DNA of 64,000 nucleotides from Lentzea jiangxiensis (GTDB taxonomy: Bacteria; Actinomycetota; Actinomycetes; Mycobacteriales; Pseudonocardiaceae): positions 62,001 through 126,000 of the forward strand of contig NZ_FNIX01000005.1 of the NCBI RefSeq assembly GCF_900104175.1, read 5' to 3'. Shown here piece after piece: positions 48,717 through 56,720 of the stretch (positions within the stretch are counted from its first letter, which is position 1; each line of letters opens with the position of its first letter). Made by a program: the position numbers and the translations under genes. The notes under the pieces were generated by a model, which made no database searches, had not been told where the DNA came from, and saw only the letters and a list, made by a program, of their open reading frames with translations.

Positions 48717-49802
48717 ATGAAGGAGTTCGGGGAACTACTGCGCACGCACCGCATCGGTGCCGGCCTCACCCAGCAGCAACTGGCCGACTTCGCGATGGTG
48801 AGCGTGCGGGCGATCCGCGACCTGGAGTGCGGCCGGACGCGCTCGCCGCGCGCGGAGACCGTGCGGCTGCTCGCGGACGGCCTGCGCCTCGACGACCGCA
48901 GCCGGGCGGAACTGCAGCAGGCGGGAGGACGCGGTGCCGGCCGGGCGGCGGTGGCACCGCCGGCACCCGCGGGACCCGCCGGCGTCCTCGTCGGACGTGA
49001 GGCGGAGGCGGCGGCCCTGACGGCGCTGCTGACCGACTCGTCCTGCCTGCCGGACGAGTCGCGCCTGGTCACCATCACCGGCGTCAGCGGCGCCGGCAAG
49101 ACGAGACTCGCCCTGGAGGTCGCGGGAGACCTGCACTTCCGCCAGGGCTGGTCCGTGCTGTGGCAGCCGTCGTCGGCGACCCCGCCGATCGACGACGACC
49201 AGGACACCGTCCTCGTCACCGACCGGCGCCCGGACGAGGGCCTGCTGGACGCCCACCCGCGCCTGCGGGTCGTCGTCACGGCACTGGCCCCCACCGGAGT
49301 GCCCGGTGAACACGTCTTCCCGCTGGGACCGCTGGCCGACGACGCGGCGGTGCGGCTGCTGCTGCGGCACGTGCACCGGGTGCGCCCCGCCTTCCGGGCC
49401 GAACCGGCGAACCAGGCCGCCCTGGTCGGCCTGGTCCACGAGCTGGACGGCCTGCCGTCGGCGCTGGAGTTCGCCGCGGGGTGGTTCATGGTCTACTCGC
49501 CGCAGCACCTGCTGGAACGGCTGCGCGGCAACCCGCTCGACCCGACCTCGGCCCACCTGCGCGACTCGCTGCGCCGCTCGTTGTCCACTTTGGACGAAGA
49601 AGGCCGCGCGCTGCTGGTGCGGATGGCGGAGGGGGACGAAGACCCCGGACCGGCGAGGCTCGTGAGGGAGCTGGGCGTGCGCGGACTGGTGCGCCGCGCG
49701 GGACCCCGGCACGAGGTGCTCAACCTGGTGCGGGCCGCGGTGCTGGAACCGGTGGCCGGGCCGCACCTCGGTGCGGGGGTGGCTCTGAGCTGGCCGGTGT
49801 AG
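48717..49802 (+). CDS. XRE-family regulator with NB-ARC ATPase domain
   Basis: The 361-residue protein has an N-terminal helix-turn-helix (MKEFGELLRTHRIGAGLTQQQLADFAMVSVRAIRDLECGRTRSPRAETVRLLADGL). An Ala/Pro linker follows, then an NB-ARC-like ATPase with ITGVSGAGKTRLALEVAGDL as Walker A and a winged-helix end. The ATPase part is shorter than in SARP-type relatives and lacks a TPR region, and its Walker B (VLVTDRRPD) is weak. It is divergent from lanM across a promoter with two matched operators, so it is the likely pathway regulator. GGAGGGAAAGGG precedes the ATG. Confidence 0.88.
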   Translation: MKEFGELLRTHRIGAGLTQQQLADFAMVSVRAIRDLECGRTRSPRAETVRLLADGLRLDDRSRAELQQAGGRGAGRAAVAPPAPAGPAGVLVGREAEAAALTALLTDSSCLPDESRLVTITGVSGAGKTRLALEVAGDLHFRQGWSVLWQPSSATPPIDDDQDTVLVTDRRPDEGLLDAHPRLRVVVTALAPTGVPGEHVFPLGPLADDAAVRLLLRHVHRVRPAFRAEPANQAALVGLVHELDGLPSALEFAAGWFMVYSPQHLLERLRGNPLDPTSAHLRDSLRRSLSTLDEEGRALLVRMAEGDEDPGPARLVRELGVRGLVRRAGPRHEVLNLVRAAVLEPVAGPHLGAGVALSWPV

Positions 49803-49812
49803 CCCGCGGGGC

Positions 49813-49840
49813 GGTGGCACCCCACCGGTGAGGTGCCACC
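49813..49840 (+). terminator. Hairpin after the XRE/NB-ARC gene
   Basis: GGTGGCACC (49813-49821) and GGTGCCACC (49832-49840) pair perfectly around a 10-base loop, 11 bases after the stop. It lies between this gene and the convergent SodC-like gene. Confidence 0.6.
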
Positions 49841-49870
49841 TCGAGCTCGCGGCACGCGTCCGCCACGGCA

Positions 49871-50491
49871 CTACCGGAACGCGGCCGTCAGGCACGCGAG
49901 CCGGTCACCCGCCGTGCCCGCCTTGCCGTGCTCGGTGCTGGTGTGCGCGGCGTGCACCACGACCGAGTTCGCCTCGCCCTTGCGGAACTCCCACTCCACC
50001 GTAGCCGCGCCCTTCGCGGCGCCCCGCGCGTCGGTGGTGAAGTCCAGCCAGACCTCGTTGCGCGCGTTGGCGAACGCCGGGTCGACGCTCGGCGACACCG
50101 GGTCCTTCTCGTGCTGGTAGTGCGGGCCCGAGTCGGCGGGCTTGGCGCCGCACGGCTTGGTGTGCACGTGCGAGCCGTACTTCGTGTTCGGCAGCAGGCC
50201 GGACACCTCCAACTCGACCGTCGTCCGTCCATTCGCGACGGACGAACCGGTGGAGAGCCGCGCGCCCACCGGGATCCGCGCCACGTCGTAGGTGATGCCC
50301 TTCGGCTGGTCCCCGGACGCCACCGGCGCCACCACGTCGGTCTCCGCCACCGGCTGCACGGCAGGAGCCCCGGACGACGCCGGAGCCCCCGGCGACGGGG
50401 CGGTGGAGGGGGCTTCGGACGAGCCCGAGCAGGCGGCCAGCCCTCCGGTGAGCAGTACGGCTCCCACGAGGGTCGCCACAGTCGCGCGCAT
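49871..50491 (-). CDS. sodC: SodC-like (Cu-Zn superoxide dismutase family) lipoprotein
   Basis: The 206-residue protein starts at ATG 50491 and has a lipobox (TGGLAACSGSS) and an Ala/Pro/Ser-rich spacer. Its domain resembles SodC: VSGLLPNTKYGSHVHTKPCG with HVH, GPHYQHEKDP with two more His, VVVHAAHTS and the closing GDRLACLTAAF with the disulfide Cys. Copper ligands can be matched, but the classical zinc loop with Asp is less clear, so the metal content may differ. It would act outside the membrane against superoxide. It is downstream of the membrane hydrolase gene on the same strand. Confidence 0.8.
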   Translation of the reverse strand: MRATVATLVGAVLLTGGLAACSGSSEAPSTAPSPGAPASSGAPAVQPVAETDVVAPVASGDQPKGITYDVARIPVGARLSTGSSVANGRTTVELEVSGLLPNTKYGSHVHTKPCGAKPADSGPHYQHEKDPVSPSVDPAFANARNEVWLDFTTDARGAAKGAATVEWEFRKGEANSVVVHAAHTSTEHGKAGTAGDRLACLTAAFR

Positions 50492-50557
50492 GTTTCTCCT
50501 TGGGTCAACGGCGTTCCAGGTTCCCATCCCCTCCACGTCCACGATCGGGTGACTGGT

Positions 50558-52900
50558 TCAGATCGGCCGGGACACGAGGTCCGCGAACGCGTCTCGATAG
50601 GCGGAGCACAGGTGGTAGTCGCTGTGCGTCTCCACCCCGTCCGGTGAGCCGTCCGTCTCGCCGGCGCGGCGGTCGAGGTCGTTGGGCTGCCAGCCGTGCA
50701 CGGGGAACCCGAGGTAGTCGGTGCGCCGCCACAGGTTGATCCAGTTGGCGCCCAGCAGCGAGTAGAGCCCGCGGTCCTGTGCCGCACCGGGGTCCCGGCG
50801 CCACGGGTCGCACGAGAACATCGCGCCCGCGCGCACCTCCGGCGTGCCGAGGACGGCCGGGCCGAGCAGTTCGGGGAAGATCCGGCCGAAGTACGGCCGC
50901 AGCTGCACGCCGTACGTCAGCAGCTGCACGCGCCGCAGGTACCCGTCCGGCAGCGCGTACAGCGCCGCGACGGCCAGCACCGCGCCCAGGCTGTGGGCGG
51001 ACAGCACCACGCGGTGCCGCGGCGAGGCGTCCAGGAACTCGCGGGCCCGGTCGGCGATCTCCGGCACCGCGCGTTCGGCGTAGCAGGGCGGCGCGAAGGG
51101 GTGCGCCGTGCGCGGCAGGAAGCACATCAGGTCCCACAGCAGCCCGAGCGGCCTGCGGTTGGTGAGCATCCCGGCGCCGACGAACGACCCGATCACCGCG
51201 ACCCCGGCGAGGCCCGTCACCCAGTCGCCCCTGCCCACCACCCACGCGACGCCGGACGACCCGGCCCAGCCCGGCGAGGCGAACGCCAGGTAGCACGTCA
51301 GCAGCACCGCGAGCACGCCCAGCGTCGACAGCGCGCCGGCCACGTTCTCGGCCCGGTGCGTCACCGCGACGACGTGCCGCACCCGCACGACGAGCACCTC
51401 GGCCTCGTCGTCGAGCACGGACGGCTTCGTCAGCCGGGACAGCAGGACGAGGGCCTGCACCAGGAGCAGCACCACCAGCGGCACCAGCGCCGCCGCGAAC
51501 GCCGCGCTGAACCACGAGTAGAACGACGGCACGCGCAGGCCCGTGCCGGCCCAGCCGCGGAACGTCAGCACCAGCACCGTCGACAGCATCACCGACGCCG
51601 TCAGCGACAGGCCCAGCAGCACACCGGGCCCGGCACCGTGCCAGGCCTGCCACTCGTCACCGCGCCGCGGCCTCGCCCGCCACGCCAGCGCCCCGCCGGC
51701 CACCGCCGCACCGGTCCACGCGAGCGGGAACCAGTACGTGGCAACCATGAACGCCACGAACAGCACGAGCAGGACCAGCGGGCCCTTGGCGTCGTCGCGC
51801 CGCCACGACCACGCCGCCAGCACCGACCCGAGCAGCGCCACCGCGACCACCGGCGGCCCCCACGACGTCAGCCACAACGGCCCGTCGAAGACCGGCTCGA
51901 CCGCGTGCAGCGCGAACCCGTGCGCCAGCAGCACCACGACCGCCGAAATCATCAGCAGCCACGACCACAGGCCGCCCTTCTCGGTAGACGGCACGTCCGG
52001 GCAGTCGGCCGCCGTCACCACGACCCGGCCCACCACGACGGCGAGCACACCACCCGCGGCCACGCTCAGCACCAGGAAGACCACGTTCTGCCACACCTGC
52101 GTGCTCGTCACCAGCACCACGACGCAGCACCCGGCGGCGATGTGCAGCCGGGTGAGCCGGCGGATCCGCGGGCTGCCCTCCCACATCGACGCCCGGCTGA
52201 GCATCACGCCGGGCCGCCGCACCGGCACGCGGCGCATCGTCGTCATCTCGTACCTGCTGCGCGACAACGAGGTCAGCGCCAGCAACCCGAGCAGCAGCAA
52301 CACCGGTACGGCGGACGCGGCGAGCACCCGGACGTGCCGCGCGGGATCGCCGAGCACGTCCAGGAACTCCGGCAGGCGCTTGCACGTGGTGCCGGGCAAC
52401 GAGCACTGGACCGCGTAGAGGTCGATCGCGACCTCGCACACCGCGAGCACCAGCAGGACCGTCAGCCCCAAGCCGAAGAGCCGCGTGCTGGCCGCGCCGC
52501 GCCCGGCGTTCCACCACACCATCCGCTTCGTCGTCGGCGCCGAGTCGTCGGGGAGCCTGCGGGCCCAGTAGGCGACGTTCGCGAGCCCGAACGGCAGCAG
52601 CAACGCCCACCCGATGCGCCCCAGCACGTTCGCGAGCACCGAGGGCACCCCGCTGCCGGGAACCCCGGGGCTGCTGCGCGCCATGCCGCCCCACGAGTAC
52701 GCCTCGCGCCGCACAGCCCGCGGCACCTGCCCGGCGTGGTCGGCGGGAAGGTCGGCGAGGGTGTCCGCCCTCGGCCGCCAGAAGCTGCCGAACCGGTCGC
52801 CGCGGAACTGCTCGACGGCGTGGTCGGGGAGGGCCAGCATGGCGTTCGGAGGCGTGTTGTTGACCCCGTGGATGCGCAGCTCCAGGACGCGTGGGTTCAT
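50558..52900 (-). CDS. Polytopic membrane protein with alpha/beta-hydrolase domain
   Basis: The 780-residue protein starts MNPRVLELRIHGVNNTPPNAMLALPDHAVEQFRGD. It then has roughly 10-12 membrane helices in the middle (about 95-590). It ends with a hydrolase-like region holding the nucleophile-elbow sequence VVLSAHSLGAVLAVAALYALP (S-x-H-S-L-G) and a later HSDYHLCS that may carry the catalytic His. The RIHGVNN opening resembles the oxyanion region of lipases, so the two ends may form one hydrolase interrupted by the membrane part. Substrate unknown; a lipid or ester is plausible. Confidence 0.7.
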   Translation of the reverse strand: MNPRVLELRIHGVNNTPPNAMLALPDHAVEQFRGDRFGSFWRPRADTLADLPADHAGQVPRAVRREAYSWGGMARSSPGVPGSGVPSVLANVLGRIGWALLLPFGLANVAYWARRLPDDSAPTTKRMVWWNAGRGAASTRLFGLGLTVLLVLAVCEVAIDLYAVQCSLPGTTCKRLPEFLDVLGDPARHVRVLAASAVPVLLLLGLLALTSLSRSRYEMTTMRRVPVRRPGVMLSRASMWEGSPRIRRLTRLHIAAGCCVVVLVTSTQVWQNVVFLVLSVAAGGVLAVVVGRVVVTAADCPDVPSTEKGGLWSWLLMISAVVVLLAHGFALHAVEPVFDGPLWLTSWGPPVVAVALLGSVLAAWSWRRDDAKGPLVLLVLFVAFMVATYWFPLAWTGAAVAGGALAWRARPRRGDEWQAWHGAGPGVLLGLSLTASVMLSTVLVLTFRGWAGTGLRVPSFYSWFSAAFAAALVPLVVLLLVQALVLLSRLTKPSVLDDEAEVLVVRVRHVVAVTHRAENVAGALSTLGVLAVLLTCYLAFASPGWAGSSGVAWVVGRGDWVTGLAGVAVIGSFVGAGMLTNRRPLGLLWDLMCFLPRTAHPFAPPCYAERAVPEIADRAREFLDASPRHRVVLSAHSLGAVLAVAALYALPDGYLRRVQLLTYGVQLRPYFGRIFPELLGPAVLGTPEVRAGAMFSCDPWRRDPGAAQDRGLYSLLGANWINLWRRTDYLGFPVHGWQPNDLDRRAGETDGSPDGVETHSDYHLCSAYRDAFADLVSRPI

Positions 52901-52983
52901 CGCGTGCCTCCCCTTTACTCCGTTTGTCGTCGCGGAAACTGTTCCGGTTAACGGCCGAACGGGTGAAAATGGTGTATCCGAAC

Positions 52984-52995
52984 GCTTGCGCAAGC
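52984..52995. promoter_or_regulatory. 12-bp perfect palindrome in divergent promoter
   Basis: GCTTGCGCAAGC lies 26-37 bases before the S41 peptidase start and 84-95 before the membrane hydrolase start, followed by the ribosome site CAAGGAGG. The size suits a dimeric repressor. Confidence 0.4.
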
Positions 52996-53020
52996 CTCTA
53001 CTTGGCAAGGAGGCCCCACC

Positions 53021-54895
53021 ATGACCGCAACCGCTCACCCGAACGTCGCAAACTCCGTCGGACTCGCCGAGTTCCTGGCCACCGCGGGCACGCTCACCCT
53101 GGCGCAGCGCAAGCTCATCGTCGACCAGGCGCTGATCATGCTGGAGCAGAACTACGCGCACCTGCCGCTGAAAGTCGCCATGCACGCGGTGAATCCCGTG
53201 CAAAGACTCAGTGTCCTCCGAGCCAGGCTCGAACGGCAGACCGACGCCACGGCCGAGCCCGAGTGGCAGTTCCACCGCGAGCTGTCGAGCACCTTCCACT
53301 CGGTGCGCGACCTGCACACCAACTACCTCCTGCCCGCGCCGTTCGCGGGCAAGATCGCCTTCCTGCCGTTCCAGCTGGAGCGCTGCTTCGCGCCCGACGG
53401 CACCGAGCAGTACCTCGTCGCCCGCACGGTCGAGGGCTTCACCGGCATCGAGGCCGGCACCGAGGTGACGCACTGGAACGGCACGCCGATCGCCCGCGCG
53501 GTCGCGGTGAACGGAGCGATCTTCGCGGGCAGCAACGCCGCCGCGAACCTCGCCCGCGGCCTGGAGTCGCTCACGTTGCGGCCCCTGGTGATCCAGCTCC
53601 CGCCCGACGAGGACTGGGTGGTCGTCACCTACCGCGGCGCGACCGGTCCCGAGGACCTCCGCGTCGACTGGCAGGTGACGGAGAACCTGCCGCCGATGAC
53701 CGACGTCGACGCGCTCTCACCCGCCGCGGCCGCGCAGGGCGTGGACCTGGACTCCGACGAGAAGGCACGTGCCAAGAAGTTGCTGCACGCGCCCAAGGTC
53801 GTGCAGGCCGAGGCCGCCGGCGGTGCCGTCGCGATGGGCTCGCAGGACGTCGCGACGACGATGCCCGGCGTGTTCCGGGCCCGCCCGGTCACGACGCCGT
53901 CCGGCACGTTCGGGCACCTGCGGATCTTCACGTTCAGCGTCGACGACCCCGACGCGTTCCTCGCGGAGTTCGTGCGGCTCGCGGCTTTGTTGCCGCAGAA
54001 CGGACTCATCGTCGACGTGCGCGACAACGGCGGCGGCCACATCTTCGCGGCGGAGTTCCTGCTGCAGACGATGACACCCCGGCGCGTCGAACCGGAACCC
54101 GTGCAGTTCCTCAGCACCCCGCTGAACCTGCGCATCTGCCGCCGCCACGCGGACGACCCGACGGGCCGGATCAACCTGGGCCCGTGGTTCCCCTCGCTCG
54201 ACTCGTCGACCGAGACGGGCCAGGCGTTCTCCTGCTCGCACACCATCACGCCGGTCGAGGGCGCGAACGCCGTGGGCCAGACCTACCACGGCCCGGTCGT
54301 GCTGATCACCGACGCGCGCTGCTACTCCGCGACCGACATCTTCGCCGCGGGCTGGGCCGACCACGACCTGGGCCCGATCCTCGGTGTGGACGACAACACC
54401 GGCGCCGGCGGCGCGAACGTGTGGACGCACGGACTCCTGGCGACACTGCTGAAGATCCCCGCGCCGGCCGACGCCGAGTCGCCGTACAAGCCGTTGCCCA
54501 ACAAGGCGAACATGCGCGTCTCGATCCGCCGCACCCTGCGCGTCGGCAAGCTCGCCGGCACACCCGTGGAGGACCTCGGCGTGCGCCCGACGCACCAGCA
54601 CAAGGTCACGCGCGCGGACCTGCTGGAGGGCAACGTGGACCTGCTCGCCCGCGCGGGGGAGCTGCTGGCGGAACAGCCCGTGCGCAGGCTGGGAGTGGCG
54701 GTCGCGGGAACGACCGTCTCACTGGACACCGTGAACCTCGACCGGGTGGACGTTTACGTCGACGGCCGACCCGCCACCTCGCTGGACGTGACCGACGGCG
54801 CGCACACCGCGACGTTGACCGCGACCGGCGGGGAGGTGCGCGTCGAGGGCTTCGCGGACGGGCAGCTGGTGGCCGCGCGCAAGGTGGCCAGCTGA
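53021..54895 (+). CDS. S41-family peptidase-like protein
   Basis: The 624-residue protein has no signal peptide. After a helical N-terminal region (about 1-110) comes a beta segment and then the S41 core: GLIVDVRDNGGGHIFAAEFLLQTM, PVVLITDARCYSATDIFAAGWADHDLGPILGVDDNTGAGG. The likely nucleophile is Ser in CYSATD. The C-terminal 130 residues are an extra domain that ends in beta strands. Related proteins are serine proteases of the tail-specific/IRBP type. Absence of a secretion signal suggests cytoplasmic action or non-classical export. It begins at ATG 53021 with AAGGAGG. Confidence 0.82.
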   Translation: MTATAHPNVANSVGLAEFLATAGTLTLAQRKLIVDQALIMLEQNYAHLPLKVAMHAVNPVQRLSVLRARLERQTDATAEPEWQFHRELSSTFHSVRDLHTNYLLPAPFAGKIAFLPFQLERCFAPDGTEQYLVARTVEGFTGIEAGTEVTHWNGTPIARAVAVNGAIFAGSNAAANLARGLESLTLRPLVIQLPPDEDWVVVTYRGATGPEDLRVDWQVTENLPPMTDVDALSPAAAAQGVDLDSDEKARAKKLLHAPKVVQAEAAGGAVAMGSQDVATTMPGVFRARPVTTPSGTFGHLRIFTFSVDDPDAFLAEFVRLAALLPQNGLIVDVRDNGGGHIFAAEFLLQTMTPRRVEPEPVQFLSTPLNLRICRRHADDPTGRINLGPWFPSLDSSTETGQAFSCSHTITPVEGANAVGQTYHGPVVLITDARCYSATDIFAAGWADHDLGPILGVDDNTGAGGANVWTHGLLATLLKIPAPADAESPYKPLPNKANMRVSIRRTLRVGKLAGTPVEDLGVRPTHQHKVTRADLLEGNVDLLARAGELLAEQPVRRLGVAVAGTTVSLDTVNLDRVDVYVDGRPATSLDVTDGAHTATLTATGGEVRVEGFADGQLVAARKVAS

Positions 54896-54897
54896 TG

Positions 54898-54940
54898 GAG
54901 CGGGCACTTCCGGTGACTCCATGACCGGAAGCGCCCGCTC
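54898..54940. terminator. Bidirectional hairpin between S41 gene and secreted protein gene
   Basis: Arms of 17 bases (54898-54914 and 54924-54940) pair with one mismatch around a 9-base loop. It starts 3 bases after the S41 stop and 12 bases from the stop of the convergent gene. Confidence 0.75.
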
Positions 54941-54951
54941 TCCACTTCTCC

Positions 54952-55527
54952 CTAGCGCGTGAACGTGTACGCGCGGTCCGACGCCACCACGGCCAGCTGC
55001 GCCTCGGTGCCCGGCGTCCAGCTCTGCGCCCAGACGACCTCACCGCTGCGGCGGAAGTTCCACGCGACCGTGATGCCGTGCACCTCGTCCTTGGTGAAGA
55101 CCGTCACGCCACCGCGGTGGTCGCTGACCTCACCGGTGCACTTGTCGCGCTCGCAGAGCTGCTTCGGCGAGGTCTGGAAGAAGCCCGGAGCGTTGACCTG
55201 CATGAACACCGTGCTGGCCTGGTCGCGGACGTCGAACGTCGTCCAGTTGGTCATGTACTGCATGTCGTCGAACAGCCCCTCGGCCTCGCCACCCCAGTTG
55301 CCGGGCGAGACGTTCCGGGCACCGGCGAAGATCCTCGGGAAGGTCTTCTGCTGGCGGGCGGTGAACCCGGCGGCCTGCTTCTCGAGCTCCGCCTTGGTCT
55401 TGTGGACCGGCGTGACGTCCTTCGGCGGCCACACGACGTCCGTCGACGGCGAGGCCGTCGCCGTGCCCGCGAGACCGATCAGGGCGAGGCCCGTCAGGGC
55501 AGCCGCCATCACCTTGCGCATGCGCAT
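54952..55527 (-). CDS. Secreted protein of unknown function
   Basis: The 191-residue product has a signal peptide (MRMRKVMAAALTGLALIGLAGTATASP) with GGGGGA before the ATG at 55527; ATG 55521 is an alternative. The mature domain contains FPRIFAGARNVSPGNWGGEAEGLFDDMQYMTNWTTFDVRDQASTVFMQVNAPGFF, one Cys pair (QLCERDKCTGEV) that should form a small loop, and a C-terminal beta half. No family is recognised. Confidence 0.75.
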   Translation of the reverse strand: MRMRKVMAAALTGLALIGLAGTATASPSTDVVWPPKDVTPVHKTKAELEKQAAGFTARQQKTFPRIFAGARNVSPGNWGGEAEGLFDDMQYMTNWTTFDVRDQASTVFMQVNAPGFFQTSPKQLCERDKCTGEVSDHRGGVTVFTKDEVHGITVAWNFRRSGEVVWAQSWTPGTEAQLAVVASDRAYTFTR

Positions 55528-55610
55528 CGTTGAATCCCCCTGGTGAGTGTTCGCTTGCTGTGGGTGAAGACGCCGCAAGATCACCGGAGGTTGCACGCGA
55601 GATCCACTTG

Positions 55611-56555
55611 CTAGAGCCAGCCGCGCCGCATCGCCTGCACCCCGGCCTGGAACCGCGTCTGCGCCCCGCACCGATCCATCAGCTGCCGCACCCGCCGCTG
55701 CACCGTGCGCGGTGCCAGCCCCAGCTGCCGCGCGATCGACTCGTCGGTCAGCCCGGCGGCGAGCAGCCCGAGCAGGTTCGGGTCGACGTCGGCCGCCGCC
55801 GCGTAGATCCCGCCGGGGCTGAACGGGATTCCCTTGTCCCAGTACAGCTCGAACGTCGAGCGCAGCACGTCGAGCAGTGCCGACGGGCGGATCAGCAGCA
55901 CCTTGTCGACCACGTCGCCGTTCACGACGGGGAGCACGGCGGCGTGCGCGTCGATCACCGCGAGCTTGAACGGCAGCGTCGGCGTGACGCGGGCCCGTTC
56001 GCCGGCGGCGACCAGTTCGATGATCTCCACGACACGGCCGGGGATGTCCACGGCGGACCTGTCGTAGACGACCCGCCTCCGCACGTCCCGTTCGCGCGTC
56101 TCGTCCTCCAGGGCGACGTGCTGGCCGAGCGGCGTCACGTACGGCGGCTGGTCGAGGACGCAGACCTCCTCGCGGGCGCCGCGCAGCAGCGTGTGCCACA
56201 GGTCGCGGACCGGGGCCACGCCGGAGACCACCTCGACGAACGCGTTGTCCGCCAGCTCCTCGTCGCGGTTGCGCAGGTAGAGCTCCATCAGCGGGCCGAC
56301 GTCCGCGCGTGCCCGGCGGTGGGCTTCTTCGCGTGCGGCGATCAGCGCCTCCACCGCGAGGTCCGGCGCGACGGCCTGCCACACGTCCCCCGGCAGGTGC
56401 CGGACCAGGCCTAGCTCGCGCATCTCCTCCAGCACCCCGGCGGTGACGCCGATCTCCTCCGTCGTGCGGCTACCCCCTGTGACCAGGAGTTCGTAGACCG
56501 CCGACAGCTCCGGCGAGACGCCCAGATGTCCGAACACGGCCACATTGTGCGCCAT
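55611..56555 (-). CDS. TrmB/LuxR-like helix-turn-helix regulator
   Basis: The 314-residue protein has an N-terminal winged-helix-like region (LGVSPELSAVYELLVTGGSRTTEEIGVTAGVLEEMRELGLVRHLPG), a central phospholipase-D-like sensor domain (LWHTLLRGAREEVCVLDQPPYV ... RVVYDRSAVD) and a C-terminal LuxR-type HTH (LLGLLAAGLTDESIARQLGLAPRTVQRRVRQLMDRCGAQTRFQAGVQA). This architecture is common in actinobacteria beside secreted-protein genes. It is divergent from the subtilase gene at 56721 and is a likely regulator of it. Confidence 0.88.
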   Translation of the reverse strand: MAHNVAVFGHLGVSPELSAVYELLVTGGSRTTEEIGVTAGVLEEMRELGLVRHLPGDVWQAVAPDLAVEALIAAREEAHRRARADVGPLMELYLRNRDEELADNAFVEVVSGVAPVRDLWHTLLRGAREEVCVLDQPPYVTPLGQHVALEDETRERDVRRRVVYDRSAVDIPGRVVEIIELVAAGERARVTPTLPFKLAVIDAHAAVLPVVNGDVVDKVLLIRPSALLDVLRSTFELYWDKGIPFSPGGIYAAAADVDPNLLGLLAAGLTDESIARQLGLAPRTVQRRVRQLMDRCGAQTRFQAGVQAMRRGWL

Positions 56556-56720
56556 TCAGCCCAACACCCCTGTCGTGAACACGCCAGTGTCGTTATTCGG
56601 ACTCCGCTGGACCTGTTTTCGCAGGGTGACGCGACTTACGGTCCTCCCCACCTCCGCAGCCGGTTCAGAACCCTGACGCCCTCAACGGCACGCGGAAGGT
56701 CATGCGTGGAAGGACCTCAC

